64,000 nt of DNA. It comes from Streptomyces sp. 846.5. Its GTDB lineage: Bacteria; Actinomycetota; Actinomycetes; Streptomycetales; Streptomycetaceae. Below the pieces are notes generated by a model, which saw only the letters and a list, made by a program, of their open reading frames with translations, was not told the origin of the DNA and did not search any database. The DNA is taken from NCBI RefSeq assembly GCF_004365705.1, contig NZ_SOBN01000003.1, positions 62,001 through 126,000 on the forward strand, read 5' to 3'. The first letter of the stretch is position 1. Each line of letters opens with the position of its first letter. Both the position numbers and the translations under genes were made by a program. Shown piece after piece: positions 9,814 through 20,897 of this stretch.

Positions 9814-10395
9814 ATGACCGTCGAACCAGAGGTTTCCTGGCCTGTCCCCCCTCGGGACGGCTGGACCGCAGACGACCTTGACCGGCTTCCCAATCTGCCT
9901 CCGCACACGGAGCTGCTCGACGGGAGCCTCGTTTTCATGAGTCCGCAGACCGCCTTTCACGATCGGGCCATGCTGCTGCTCCAACTAGGCCTGTTCCGGA
10001 CAGCTCCTGAGGACCTGGACGTGCGGCGTGAGATGACAGTCACGATCGGTCCGCGCAACCGCCCGGAGCCAGATCTTCTGGTCATCAAGGCCGATGCGCT
10101 GACGTCGTCCAGGCAGACCACGTTCACGCCGGCCGATGTGATCCTCGCCGTCGAAGTCGTCTCGCCGGACTCCGAGGAGCGCGATCTGGGTGTGAAGCCG
10201 CGCAAGTACGCAGGCGCAGGGATCAGCCATTTCTGGCGGGTGGAGAACGAGGACGGTCTTCCGGTCGTCCATGTCTTCGAGCTGGAGCGGGCGACGAAGT
10301 CCTATGTGCCGATGGGAATCTTCCGGGGTCACCTCACGCTCCAGGTGCCTTTTCCGATCGACATCGACCTGACGGCGATGAACCGGCGGCCGTGA
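9814..10395 (+). CDS. Uma2 family (PD-(D/E)XK nuclease fold) protein
   Basis: The 193-residue protein has the Uma2 hallmark order: an N-terminal TELLDGSLVFMSP segment, the catalytic-type EPDLLVI strand, then AVEVVSPDSEERDLGVKPRKYAGAGISHFWRV, which supplies the D...E-x-V core and the conserved K-x-x-x-Y. Uma2 proteins are abundant in streptomycetes and cyanobacteria and have a restriction-endonuclease-like fold, but their biological targets are unknown. The ATG at 9814 has GGGAG five bases upstream; a start at 9802 is an alternative. A hairpin overlapping its stop separates it from era. Confidence 0.85.
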   Translation: MTVEPEVSWPVPPRDGWTADDLDRLPNLPPHTELLDGSLVFMSPQTAFHDRAMLLLQLGLFRTAPEDLDVRREMTVTIGPRNRPEPDLLVIKADALTSSRQTTFTPADVILAVEVVSPDSEERDLGVKPRKYAGAGISHFWRVENEDGLPVVHVFELERATKSYVPMGIFRGHLTLQVPFPIDIDLTAMNRRP

Positions 10396-10417
10396 GGTCC
10401 CTTCGCTGACCTCACGG
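10390..10417. terminator. Hairpin overlapping the Uma2 stop codon
   Basis: CCGTGAGGTC (10390-10399) pairs perfectly with GACCTCACGG (10408-10417) around an 8-base loop. The stop TGA of the upstream gene lies in the left arm. It probably terminates transcription before era. Confidence 0.55.
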
Positions 10418-10445
10418 GCTTCTCCGATAGGGGAGAATGGTCCCC

Positions 10446-11432
10446 ATGAGCTCTCGCCCCACCCAGCAGTCCGCCAGGCCCGCCACCGCTGCCGACGACG
10501 ACGCCCTTCTGGGGGCCCGCCCGCACCGGTCGGGCTTCGCCTGCTTCGTCGGGCGCCCCAACGCGGGGAAGTCCACCCTCACCAACGCCCTGGTCGGCAC
10601 CAAGGTCGCGATCACCTCCGACCGGCCGCAGACCACCCGCCACACCGTCCGGGGCATCGTGCACCGGCCCGACGCGCAGCTGATCCTGGTGGACACCCCC
10701 GGGCTGCACAAGCCGCGCACCCTGCTGGGCGAGCGGCTCAACGACGTGGTGCGCTCCACCTGGGCCGAGGTCGACGTGATCGGCTTCTGCCTCCCCGCCG
10801 ACCAGAAGCTCGGCCCCGGTGACAAGTTCATCGCCAAGGAGCTGGCCGCGATCAAGCGGACCCCCAAGGTCGCCATCGTCACCAAGACCGACCTGGTGGA
10901 CTCCAAGCAGCTCGCCGAGCAGCTGATCGCCGCCTCCCAGCTGGGCGCCGAGCTGGGCTTCGAGTGGGCCGAGATCATTCCGGTGTCGGCCGTCGCGAAC
11001 ACGCAGGTGGAGCTGCTCGCGGACCTGCTGGTGCCGCTGCTGCCGGAGGGCCCGCTGCTCTACCCGGAGGGCGACCTCACCGACGAGCCCGAGCAGATCA
11101 TGGTTGCCGAGCTGATCCGCGAGGCCGCGCTGGAGGGTGTGCGGGACGAGCTGCCGCACTCGCTGGCCGTCGTGGTCGAGGAGATGCTGCCGCGCGAGGG
11201 ACGTCCGGAGGGCCGGCCGTTGCTGGACATCCACGCCAATGTCTACATCGAGCGGCAGAGCCAGAAGGCCATCGTGATCGGTTCCAAGGGCGCCCGGCTG
11301 AAGCATGTGGGCACGGTCGCGCGCCAGCAGATCGAGGCGCTGCTCGGCACCCCGGTCTTCCTGGACCTGCACGTCAAGGTCGCCAAGGACTGGCAGCGCG
11401 ACCCCAAGCAGCTGCGCAAGCTGGGGTTCTGA
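10446..11432 (+). CDS. era: GTPase Era
   Basis: The 328-residue protein has the Era GTPase domain with G1 GRPNAGKST (from residue 36), the TSDRPQTTRH switch region, G3 DTPGLHKP and G4 TKTD, followed by a C-terminal KH domain carrying VIGSKGARLKHVG (the G-x-x-G RNA-binding loop). Era binds the 3' end of 16S rRNA and is needed for 30S assembly, consistent with its proximity to ybeY and phoH. The ATG at 10446 is ten bases after GGGGA; the earlier ATG at 10437 is too close to that site. An N-terminal extension of ~30 residues is typical of streptomycetes. Confidence 0.95.
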   Translation: MSSRPTQQSARPATAADDDALLGARPHRSGFACFVGRPNAGKSTLTNALVGTKVAITSDRPQTTRHTVRGIVHRPDAQLILVDTPGLHKPRTLLGERLNDVVRSTWAEVDVIGFCLPADQKLGPGDKFIAKELAAIKRTPKVAIVTKTDLVDSKQLAEQLIAASQLGAELGFEWAEIIPVSAVANTQVELLADLLVPLLPEGPLLYPEGDLTDEPEQIMVAELIREAALEGVRDELPHSLAVVVEEMLPREGRPEGRPLLDIHANVYIERQSQKAIVIGSKGARLKHVGTVARQQIEALLGTPVFLDLHVKVAKDWQRDPKQLRKLGF

Positions 11433-11466
11433 CGGCAGGCCGGCAGGAGCCGGCAGCGGCGGGCGG

Positions 11467-12498
11467 TCAGCCCGAGTCGCGGACTACGACGGTCGCCGTC
11501 GGCAGGTCGACGACCTCCGGCGGGGAGTCCGGGTGGCGGATCAGATGGTCGATCAGGTCCGCCAACTGCCGTCCTCCGGGCAGGATCTGACGCACTGTCG
11601 ACAGTCTGGGCCGGAGCAGCCGGGCCAGCATCAGATCGTCGGCGCCGACCAGCGCCAGCTCGCCGGGGATGTCGATCCCGGCGTCCTGGAAGGCGCTCAT
11701 CAGCAGCATCGCGAACTCGTCGTTGTAGCTGAACAGCGCGGTGTGGCCGAGGCCGCGCCAGCGGGCGGCGAGGTCCGCGGCGGCCTCCTCGGTGTAGTCC
11801 AGGTCCAGGCGCTCGACCAGGCCGCCGTTGCCCGCTGCGCCCGCCGCGCCCGCCGCGGCGCGGACCCCCGCCAGGCGGGGGAGGCTGAACAGGTCCAGCG
11901 AGTGGTCGGTGGGGACGATCACGCCGATCGAGCGGTGGCCGCGCTCCAGCAGGTGCGCGCCGGCGGCCGCGCCGACCCCGCGCTGGTCCATCACCAGGGC
12001 GTGCACACCCTGCACCGGTGGCCCACCCAGGGTCAGCACCGCGCGGGTGCCGGAACGCTTCAGCAGGTCGGCCGAGCGCGGGGTGAGCGCGGTGCCCAGG
12101 CCGGCGATCACGGCCGAGGGGCGCAGCTCCGCCCAGAGCCGGGCGGCGGTCTCGCTGTCGTTGCCGGTGTCCCCGTAGAGCACGGCGGTGTAGCCGTGGG
12201 CGCGCAGGCCTGAGCGCAGTTCCGCGTAGAAGTCGTTGAACAGCGGGCCGAAGGTGATGTCCGGGGTGGTCAGCAGCACGATTCCGCTGTGCCCGGCGCG
12301 GAGCGAGCGCGCGGCGGCGTGCGGGATGTAGCCGAGTTCGTCGGCCGCGGCGCGGACCCGTTGCCGGGTCTGCTCGCTGACGCGGCCCCCGGCGGTGTCG
12401 TTGAGCACGTACGAGACGGTGGCGCGGGAGACGCCTGCACGGCGGGCGACGTCGGCGCTGGTGGGTGTGCCGGTGCGGGCGGCTGATTGCTGAGTCAT
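11467..12498 (-). CDS. LacI-family transcriptional regulator
   Basis: The 343-residue protein starts with a LacI helix-turn-helix and hinge (TSADVARRAGVSRATVSYVLND through GYIPHAAARSLRAG, residues ~13-67), followed by a periplasmic-binding-protein-like effector domain. It is a DNA-binding repressor or activator, probably sensing a sugar or related metabolite. No transport or catabolic operon lies next to it, so the target is unknown. The ATG at 12498 has GGAAGG about ten bases upstream, which favours it over the ATG at 12510. It converges with era. Confidence 0.88.
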   Translation of the reverse strand: MTQQSAARTGTPTSADVARRAGVSRATVSYVLNDTAGGRVSEQTRQRVRAAADELGYIPHAAARSLRAGHSGIVLLTTPDITFGPLFNDFYAELRSGLRAHGYTAVLYGDTGNDSETAARLWAELRPSAVIAGLGTALTPRSADLLKRSGTRAVLTLGGPPVQGVHALVMDQRGVGAAAGAHLLERGHRSIGVIVPTDHSLDLFSLPRLAGVRAAAGAAGAAGNGGLVERLDLDYTEEAAADLAARWRGLGHTALFSYNDEFAMLLMSAFQDAGIDIPGELALVGADDLMLARLLRPRLSTVRQILPGGRQLADLIDHLIRHPDSPPEVVDLPTATVVVRDSG

Positions 12499-12556
12499 CT
12501 CATGCGGCATCCTTCCAGAGCAGAAGCCTGGCGCGGGGGCGTTATGAGGTGTTTGA

Positions 12557-14926
<2,370 letters not shown>

Positions 14927-14953
14927 CACCCATATCGCATCAGGCCTGATGGG

Positions 14954-14989
14954 CACCGGTCCCCGCGCCAAATCTGGCGGGGGCCGGTG
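14954..14989 (+). terminator. Terminator-like hairpin after leuA
   Basis: CACCGG...CCCCGC...CC pairs with GG...CGGGGG...CCGGTG around AAATCT with minor mismatches. A separate 14-bp palindrome, CATCAGGCCTGATG, lies at 14938-14951. Together they close the leuA transcript. Confidence 0.6.
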
Positions 14990-15107
14990 ATCTCCGACAC
15001 AAATTTCTGATCCGGTAGCCGCCCGGGGTACTGACAGGGTGTCATCGCGCATGGCAGCATCGGTGCAACCGACAGAGGAGTCGGTGCTGCAGGCAGGGGA
15101 GTGTGCC

Positions 15108-15785
15108 GTGACGATGGTGGTGACCCCCAAGCTGATCGAGCTCCGGGCGCGTTGGCGGACCGAGTCGCTCGGGGAGTTCTTCTGCGCGGGCTGCGGCGGC
15201 GACCGCAACTACCGTCGCCAGGGCGGACGCAGATGGCTGCGGCTGCTCGGCCTCCCGGTGCTGCCGGTGGGAGACGCGGGGACCACACTCCAGTGCACCG
15301 CCTGCCGGACCCGCTACGGCCTGGACGCCCTGGAACGCCCCACCTCCAGCAATCTGCTGGCGATGCTGCGCACCGCCCAGTACACCGTCGTCCTCGCCGT
15401 CCTCGCCGCCGGCGGCACCGCCCGCGGCACCCGCGAGACCGCGCTCGGCGTGATCCACGACGCCGGCTACCCCGAACTGGACGAGCCCCAGGTGCTGGCC
15501 GCCATCGCCGCGCTCACCGGCGGCGACGAGGACCTGGTCGAGCTGTACGGCTGCGGCAGCGGCCTGGCGGTGGAACTCCACACCGCGCTGGAGCCGCTGG
15601 CCCCGCACCTGATCGGCCCGGGACGGGAGCGGCTGCTCACCCAGGGCGCCCTGGTCGCGCTCGCCGACGGCCCGTACCGCCCCACCGAGCGCGAGGTGCT
15701 CCGCGCCGCCGGGCGCTGCCTCAAGCTCACCCCGGCGGAGATCGACGCGACCCTGGCGGCGGCGACCCGGCAGCCGCACCCCTGA
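15108..15785 (+). CDS. TerB-like protein with N-terminal zinc ribbon
   Basis: The 225-residue protein has two C-x-x-C knuckles near the N-terminus (CAGCGG and CTACR) that predict a zinc ribbon, then an all-helical domain with the TerB-type pattern (TRETALGVIHDAGYPELDE and a terminal Y-R-P-T-E-R-E-V-L-R-A-A-G). TerB domains occur in tellurite-resistance and metal-sensing proteins, but here no other ter gene is close. The GTG at 15108 follows GGGGAG. Longer starts from 15039 lack a ribosome-binding site. The function in this context, between leuA and recO, is unknown. Confidence 0.7.
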   Translation: MTMVVTPKLIELRARWRTESLGEFFCAGCGGDRNYRRQGGRRWLRLLGLPVLPVGDAGTTLQCTACRTRYGLDALERPTSSNLLAMLRTAQYTVVLAVLAAGGTARGTRETALGVIHDAGYPELDEPQVLAAIAALTGGDEDLVELYGCGSGLAVELHTALEPLAPHLIGPGRERLLTQGALVALADGPYRPTEREVLRAAGRCLKLTPAEIDATLAAATRQPHP

Positions 15786-15801
15786 GCGCTACCGGCCCGG
15801 G

Positions 15802-15864
15802 CTGTCGGTCGCGTACACGGCTGAGACTGTCGGTCGCGTACACGGCTGAGACTGTCGGTCGCGT
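15802..15864 (+). repeat. 25-bp tandem repeat upstream of recO
   Basis: A 25-base unit beginning CTGTCGGTCGCGTACACGG occurs twice in perfect tandem (15802-15826 and 15827-15851) and a third time as the first 13 bases (15852-15864). The array fills most of the 95-base gap before the recO start, so it may include the promoter. Confidence 0.9.
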
Positions 15865-15880
15865 GCGCGACAATGACGGC

Positions 15881-16627
15881 ATGAGTCTGTTCCGCGACGA
15901 CGGGGTGGTGCTCCGGACCCAGAAACTGGGCGAGGCGGACCGCATCATCACCCTGCTCACCCGCCAGCACGGCCGGGTGCGTGCGGTCGCCCGCGGAGTA
16001 CGCCGCACCAAGTCCAAGTTCGGCGCCCGGCTGGAACCTTTCTCCCATGTCGACGTGCAGTTCTTCTCCCGCGGCGAGGAACTGGTCAGCCGCCATCTGG
16101 CGCTGTGCACCCAGGTCGAGACGATCACCCCGTACGGGAGCCGGATCGTCGACGACTACGGCCGCTACACCGCCGCCACGGCCATGCTGGAGACCGCCGA
16201 GCGCTTCACCGAGAACGAGGGCGAGCCGGCGGTCCAGCAGTACCTGCTGCTGATCGGCGCGCTGCGCACGCTCGCCACCGGCGAGCACGGCTCACCGCTG
16301 GTGCTGGACGCCTTCCTGCTGCGCTCACTGTCCGTGAACGGTTACGCCCCGTCGTTCGGCGACTGCGCCAAGTGCGGGATACCGGGCCCCAACCGCTTCT
16401 TCTCGGTGCAGACCGGTGGGGCGCTCTGTCCCGACTGCCGCGTGCCCGGCAGTGTCGTACCCTCCCCTGAGACACTGGTACTGCTGGGGGCGCTGCTGTC
16501 CGGCGACTGGGAGACGGCGGACGCGACCGAACCCCGGCACGCCCGTGAGGGCAGCGGCCTGGTCGCGGCGTACGTCCAGTGGCATCTGGAGCGGGGGCTT
16601 CGCTCGCTCCGGTACGTCGATCGTTGA
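15881..16627 (+). CDS. recO: DNA repair protein RecO
   Basis: The 248-residue protein starts with an OB-fold ([39 protein letters not shown]), followed by a helical domain and a four-cysteine zinc finger (CAKCG near residue 164 and CPDC near 184). RecO loads RecA onto SSB-coated single-stranded DNA with RecR in the RecFOR pathway. It is followed 19 bases later by uppS, the usual actinobacterial order, and preceded by a tandem-repeat promoter region. Confidence 0.93.
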   Translation: MSLFRDDGVVLRTQKLGEADRIITLLTRQHGRVRAVARGVRRTKSKFGARLEPFSHVDVQFFSRGEELVSRHLALCTQVETITPYGSRIVDDYGRYTAATAMLETAERFTENEGEPAVQQYLLLIGALRTLATGEHGSPLVLDAFLLRSLSVNGYAPSFGDCAKCGIPGPNRFFSVQTGGALCPDCRVPGSVVPSPETLVLLGALLSGDWETADATEPRHAREGSGLVAAYVQWHLERGLRSLRYVDR

Positions 16628-16646
16628 GTTGGAGAACAGAGAGCTC

Positions 16647-17480
16647 ATGGCAACAGCACGGCGCGGTCTCTTCGGCGGCGGTCGGCAGCGGGAGTACCTC
16701 CCCCCTTCCCCGCACCCCAGTGGCGCCCGGCCGCCCAAGATCCCGGGCGAGCTGGTCCCCGAGCACGTGGCCGTCGTCATGGACGGGAACGGCCGCTGGG
16801 CCAAGGAGCGCGGTCTGCCGCGGACCGAGGGCCACAAGGTCGGTGAGAGCGTCGTGCTGGACGTGCTCAAGGGCTGTATCGAGCTGGGTGTGAAGAACCT
16901 CTCGCTCTACGCCTTCTCCACCGAGAACTGGAAGCGGTCGCCGGACGAGGTCCGCTTCCTGATGAACTTCAACCGCGACGTCATCCACCGCCGCCGCGAC
17001 GAGATGAACGAGATGGGGATCCGCATCCGCTGGGCCGGGCGGATGCCCAAGCTCTGGAAGAGCGTGGTGCAGGAGCTCCAGATCGCCGAGGAGATGACCC
17101 GCGGCAACGACGCGATGACGCTCTACATGTGCGTCAACTACGGCGGCCGCGCGGAGATCGCCGACGCGGCGGCTGCGCTCGCGGCGGACGTCGCCGCGGG
17201 GAAGCTGGACCCGAAGAAGGTCAACGAGAAGACCCTCGCCAAGTACATGTACCACCCCGACATGCCGGACGTGGACCTCTTCATCCGCCCCAGCGGGGAG
17301 CAGCGGACCTCCAACTTCCTGCTCTGGCAGTCGGCGTACGCGGAGATGGTCTTCCAGGACGTGCTGTGGCCGGACTTCGACCGGCGCGACCTGTGGCGCG
17401 CCTGCGAGGAGTTCGCTTCGCGGGACCGTCGCTACGGCGGTGCACTCCCCAATGAAGTGAGCCTCCCCAAGCAGGGGTGA
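16647..17480 (+). CDS. uppS: Isoprenyl transferase (undecaprenyl/polyprenyl diphosphate synthase)
   Basis: The 277-residue cis-prenyltransferase has the signature [17 protein letters not shown] with the catalytic Asp46, then the conserved [12 protein letters not shown] and, near the C-terminus, [24 protein letters not shown]. It makes the long-chain polyprenyl diphosphate used as lipid carrier for peptidoglycan and cell-wall glycans. It is probably translated from the recO transcript and ends at a large convergent hairpin shared with zur. Confidence 0.93.
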   Translation: MATARRGLFGGGRQREYLPPSPHPSGARPPKIPGELVPEHVAVVMDGNGRWAKERGLPRTEGHKVGESVVLDVLKGCIELGVKNLSLYAFSTENWKRSPDEVRFLMNFNRDVIHRRRDEMNEMGIRIRWAGRMPKLWKSVVQELQIAEEMTRGNDAMTLYMCVNYGGRAEIADAAAALAADVAAGKLDPKKVNEKTLAKYMYHPDMPDVDLFIRPSGEQRTSNFLLWQSAYAEMVFQDVLWPDFDRRDLWRACEEFASRDRRYGGALPNEVSLPKQG

Positions 17481-17495
17481 CCTGTCGCGCGAGGG

Positions 17496-17623
17496 GCTCT
17501 ACGTCGGCGGGTGGTTTCTGTTCGCGCAGTTCCCCGCGCCCCTGGCAAGTGCAACTGGCCCAGTTGCAGCACCTCAGGGGCGCGGGGAACTGCGCGAACA
17601 CCAGCCACCCGCCGACGTAGAGC
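17496..17623. terminator. 128-bp imperfect palindrome between uppS and zur (bidirectional terminator)
   Basis: The outer arms at 17496-17514 and 17605-17623 are exact reverse complements. Inner arms at 17519-17543 and 17576-17600 are also exact complements and are copies of the 25-bp dispersed repeat. The tip (about 17549-17570) forms its own hairpin, GCAACTGG/CCAGTTGC. The structure lies exactly between the convergent uppS and zur genes and touches the zur stop codon, so it very likely terminates both. Confidence 0.85.
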
Positions 17624-18057
17624 TAACGCTCAGACACGGCACACTCCGCACACGTCCCGAAGATCTCCAGCGTGTGGGCCACGTCCACGAACCCGTTGTC
17701 GCGGGCCACCCCCTCCGCCCAGCGTTCGACCGCCGGCCCCTCCACCTCGACCGTCCGTCCACAGGACCTGCAGACCAGGTGATGGTGGTGCCCACTGCTG
17801 CACCGTCGGTAGACCGCTTCGCCCTCGTTGGTCCGCAGGACATCGATCTCACCGGCGTCCGCCAGCGACTGCAGGGTGCGGTAGACGGTGGTGAGTCCGA
17901 CCGAGTCGCCCCGGTGCTTCAGCAGATCATGCAGCTCCTGCGCGCTGCGGAAGTCGTCGACCTCGGCGAGCAGGGAGGAGACAGCCGTGCGCTGCCGGGT
18001 CGACCGGGCGGGGGACGACGGCTGCGGTGATGACTGCTGCGCGGGCGACGGCGTCAC
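17623..18057 (-). CDS. zur: Zinc uptake regulator (Fur family)
   Basis: The 144-residue protein is a Fur-family regulator: a winged helix (TRQRTAVSSLLAEVDDFRSAQELHDLL and TTVYRTLQSLADAGEID), a H-H-H-H metal-site cluster, C-R-S-C and a C-terminal C-A-E-C that together hold structural and regulatory zinc. Streptomycete Zur represses zinc uptake and zinc-free ribosomal protein genes when zinc is present. The position next to uppS is that of zur in S. coelicolor. Two Zur-box-like palindromes lie ~100 bases upstream, suggesting autoregulation. The znuACB genes expected beside it are missing. Confidence 0.88.
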   Translation of the reverse strand: MTPSPAQQSSPQPSSPARSTRQRTAVSSLLAEVDDFRSAQELHDLLKHRGDSVGLTTVYRTLQSLADAGEIDVLRTNEGEAVYRRCSSGHHHHLVCRSCGRTVEVEGPAVERWAEGVARDNGFVDVAHTLEIFGTCAECAVSER

Positions 18058-18160
18058 CGGGACTCCTCAGGGGCGGGCTTTCGAACAGGACTGCCGCCGC
18101 CATTGTGCCAGCCGGGACCGGCTTTCCGGTGCGCGCACGCGCCATGGAAGCCCGCAGTCA

Positions 18161-18197
18161 TGAAAACCATATTCATCTATACTGGAAACCATTGTCA
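18161..18197. promoter_or_regulatory. Two Zur-box-like operators upstream of zur
   Basis: TGAAAACCATATTCA (18161-18175) and TGGAAACCATTGTCA (18183-18197) both fit the 15-bp 7-1-7 Zur box pattern (TGAAAATGATTTTCA-like). Their starts are 22 bases apart, two helical turns, so dimers would bind the same DNA face. The region is visibly AT-richer than its surroundings. Confidence 0.65.
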
Positions 18198-18366
18198 AAC
18201 TCCATCGCCGGACCCCCGTCGTCGCAACGGATGTGAAACCCCTGCGCCAGCACCGGTAACCTGAGGTATTCGGTCGCGTCTCCCGGTCCCGTTCCCATGG
18301 CCGTGACGCGCCCCGCGTGCAATGAAATCCATCACTGACCGCATTCGTCGTACTGAAGAGAGCACT

Positions 18367-19755
18367 GTGGCCGCCGACAAGATCGACACCATCGTCAGCC
18401 TGAGCAAGCGCCGTGGCTTCGTCTATCCCTGCAGCGAGATCTACGGCGGCCAGAAGGCCGCCTGGGACTACGGGCCGCTGGGTGTCGAGCTGAAGGAGAA
18501 CATCAAGCGGCAGTGGTGGCGCAACATGGTCACCAGCCGTGAGGAGGTTGTCGGCCTCGACTCGTCCGTCATCCTCGCCCGTGAGGTCTGGGAGGCCAGC
18601 GGCCATGTCGCGACCTTCAGCGACCCGCTGACCGAGTGCACCTCCTGTCACAAGCGCTACCGCGCGGACCACCTGGAGGAGGCGTACGAGGCCAAGCACG
18701 GCCACGTCCCGGCGAACGGCCTCGCCGACGTCAACTGCCCCAACTGCGGCAACAAGGGCGGCTTCACCACGCCCAAGCCGATGTCCGGGATGCTGCAGAC
18801 GCACCTCGGCGCGTTCAACGCGGACGACCCGGCCGGTCTGGCGTACCTGCGCCCGGAGACCGCGCAGGGCATCTTCATCAACTTCCACCTGGTGCAGCAG
18901 ACCTCGCGCAAGAAGCCCCCGTTCGGCATCGCCCAGACCGGCAAGAGCTTCCGCAACGAGATCACCCCCGGCAACTTCATCTTCCGCACCCGCGAGTTCG
19001 AGCAGATGGAGATGGAGTTCTTCGTCAAGCCGGGCGAGGACGAGCAGTGGCACGAGTACTGGCTGCAGGAGCGCTGGAACTGGTACACCGACCTCGGCAT
19101 CCGTGAGGAGAACCTGCGCTTCTACGAGCACGCCAAGGAGAAGCTCTCCCACTACGCCAAGCGCACGGTGGACATCGAGTACCGCTTCAACTTCGGCGGC
19201 AACGAGTTCGGCGAGCTGGAGGGCATCGCCAACCGCACCGACTACGACCTGACCCAGCACAGCGAGCACTCCGGCCAGGACCTCAAGTACTTCGACCAGG
19301 AGTCCGGCGAGCGCTGGTTCCCGTACGTCATCGAGCCCGCGGCCGGTGTCAACCGCGCGATGCTGGCGTTCATGCTGGACGCCTACCGCGAGGACGAGGC
19401 GCCCAACGCCAAGGGTGTGATGGAGAAGCGCGTCGTCATGCGCCTCGACCCGCGCCTCGCGCCGGTCAAGGTCGCCGTGCTGCCGCTGTCGCGCAACGCG
19501 GCCCTCTCGCCGAAGGCCCGCGGCCTGGCCGCGGACCTGCGCAAGCACTGGAACGTCGAGTTCGACGACGCCGGCGCCATCGGCCGTCGCTACCGCCGCC
19601 AGGACGAGATCGGCACGCCGTTCTGCATCACCGTCGACTTCGACACCCTCGACGACAACGCGGTGACCGTGCGCGAGCGCGACACCATGGAGCAGCAGCG
19701 GATCTCGCTGGACCAGGTCGAGGGCTTCCTCGCCGGCAAGCTGCTGGGCTGCTGA
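18367..19755 (+). CDS. glyS: Glycyl-tRNA synthetase (class II, dimeric type)
   Basis: The 462-residue protein matches bacterial/eukaryotic-type dimeric GlyRS from its N-terminus ([18 protein letters not shown]) through motif 2 ([25 protein letters not shown]) and motif 3 ([11 protein letters not shown]) to the anticodon-binding domain ([33 protein letters not shown]). It has an inserted zinc-binding part with C-T-S-C and C-P-N-C. It charges tRNA-Gly. The GTG at 18367 fits homologues, and an ATG at 18322 would add 15 unconserved residues. It is divergent from zur across ~310 bases that hold the Zur boxes. Confidence 0.95.
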   Translation: MAADKIDTIVSLSKRRGFVYPCSEIYGGQKAAWDYGPLGVELKENIKRQWWRNMVTSREEVVGLDSSVILAREVWEASGHVATFSDPLTECTSCHKRYRADHLEEAYEAKHGHVPANGLADVNCPNCGNKGGFTTPKPMSGMLQTHLGAFNADDPAGLAYLRPETAQGIFINFHLVQQTSRKKPPFGIAQTGKSFRNEITPGNFIFRTREFEQMEMEFFVKPGEDEQWHEYWLQERWNWYTDLGIREENLRFYEHAKEKLSHYAKRTVDIEYRFNFGGNEFGELEGIANRTDYDLTQHSEHSGQDLKYFDQESGERWFPYVIEPAAGVNRAMLAFMLDAYREDEAPNAKGVMEKRVVMRLDPRLAPVKVAVLPLSRNAALSPKARGLAADLRKHWNVEFDDAGAIGRRYRRQDEIGTPFCITVDFDTLDDNAVTVRERDTMEQQRISLDQVEGFLAGKLLGC

Positions 19756-19773
19756 GAGTCCTCCCACAGCCGC

Positions 19774-19826
19774 ACACGGCGCCGCCCCCGTACCGGAGAC
19801 GATCCGGTACGGGGGCGGCGCCGTGT
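19774..19826. terminator. Perfect 24-bp hairpin after glyS (bidirectional)
   Basis: The arms 19774-19797 and 19803-19826 are exact reverse complements around a 5-base loop, a very stable stem. It lies between glyS and the convergent membrane-protein gene and can serve both. Confidence 0.88.
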
Positions 19827-19842
19827 CGCTGGTCGGGGTGGT

Positions 19843-20274
19843 TCAGGCCTGCTGCGGCACCTGCTGCGGCAGGGAGCGCAGGGCCAGCCGGGTGCAGAGG
19901 CAGGCCAGCGGGAGTTCGGCGAGGAGCGCCATGGCCAGGGCGGTGACCAGGGCCTGGCCCGGGGCGGCGGTGCTCACGTCGAACCAGGCGTCGGTCAGCA
20001 GCAGCACCGCCGTGCCCGCGGCGGTGAGGCAGTGCCGCGGGTCGGCACGGCGCAGCAGCAGACCGGTGACGACCAGACCGGCCGCCTCCAGGGAGTCCAG
20101 GCCGACCCAGTTCCACGCGCCGGAGGCGGCGAGGACGCCGAGCCAGGGGACGAGAACCAGGCCGAGCCCGACCAGGGCGAGGGCGATCAGGTCGGGGCGG
20201 GGCAGCGCGGGCCGGGGGAGCGCGGGCGCGGTGCGCGCCGGCGGGTGGGTCGCGGCGACGAGGGCCACGCTCAT
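19843..20274 (-). CDS. Four-helix membrane protein, unknown function
   Basis: The 143-residue product has about four hydrophobic segments (residues ~28-50, 55-72, 80-100 and 105-125) in a short protein, predicting an integral membrane protein. The ATG overlaps the stop of the upstream gene (ATGA), so the two are translationally coupled. I do not recognise a family. A proline-rich N-terminus and a Gln/Pro-containing tail are the only other notable features. Confidence 0.7.
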   Translation of the reverse strand: MSVALVAATHPPARTAPALPRPALPRPDLIALALVGLGLVLVPWLGVLAASGAWNWVGLDSLEAAGLVVTGLLLRRADPRHCLTAAGTAVLLLTDAWFDVSTAAPGQALVTALAMALLAELPLACLCTRLALRSLPQQVPQQA

Positions 20275-20699
20275 CGCGACCACCCCGCGCGCACCCGCAG
20301 CCGCTCGCTCGTACCGTCGGACCGGGTCGCGGTGACCCGGTCGAAACAGCCCTCCAGGGTGGCCAGCCAGAACGATCCGGCGGCGGCGATCGCCTCGGCG
20401 GGCTGCCGGGTGTGGCTCCGCTGGGTGCACAGCACGGCCGGTGGTGTCCCGTCGGGTGGCAGATGGCCCCAGGCGAGCACCGAGGGACGCCCGTTGGCCG
20501 AGGCCCGGCGGGCGCCCCGGAGCAGGTCGGCGGCCAGCGGGCGGGCGACCAGGATGTCCAGCAGCAGACCCGCGTTGTAGACCTCCAGGGCCGTCCGCCC
20601 CTTCGTCCCCAGCGCGAACCGCACCGACCAGGGGGAGTCGAGCAGAGGCAGGTCGTCCAGGTCGAGGTCGAGCGTCGGGTGCGGCTGCGGCATGGTCAT
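20271..20699 (-). CDS. Hypothetical protein (142 aa) coupled to membrane protein
   Basis: The start ATG at 20699 follows GGGAGGG at good spacing. The 142-residue protein is soluble, with an acidic Leu/Asp-rich N-terminus and alternating strands and helices (YNAGLLLDILVARPLAADLL, PSVLAWGHLPPDG, a late GSFWLATLEGCFDRVTATRSDG). No family is recognised. It ends in an ATGA overlap with the membrane-protein gene and is divergent from the histidine kinase, from which 198 bases without a gene separate it. Confidence 0.65.
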   Translation of the reverse strand: MTMPQPHPTLDLDLDDLPLLDSPWSVRFALGTKGRTALEVYNAGLLLDILVARPLAADLLRGARRASANGRPSVLAWGHLPPDGTPPAVLCTQRSHTRQPAEAIAAAGSFWLATLEGCFDRVTATRSDGTSERLRVRAGWSR

Positions 20700-20897
20700 C
20701 AGGGTCCCTCCCCAAGCTGTGAGCCACCTGCAAGAGAGCCGTGCGGCAGGTGGTTCCCGGTCACAGTGACGAGCTTCCCGGAACGGGCCCCCGGAGTCGG
20801 TAGCGCGCGGATCCGACCTGGGGGTGGTGCCAGGTACACCCTGACAGGGACTCAGGGTCCATGGCCGGGGCCGATCTTCTCTCCTAGGCTCTGGCCC

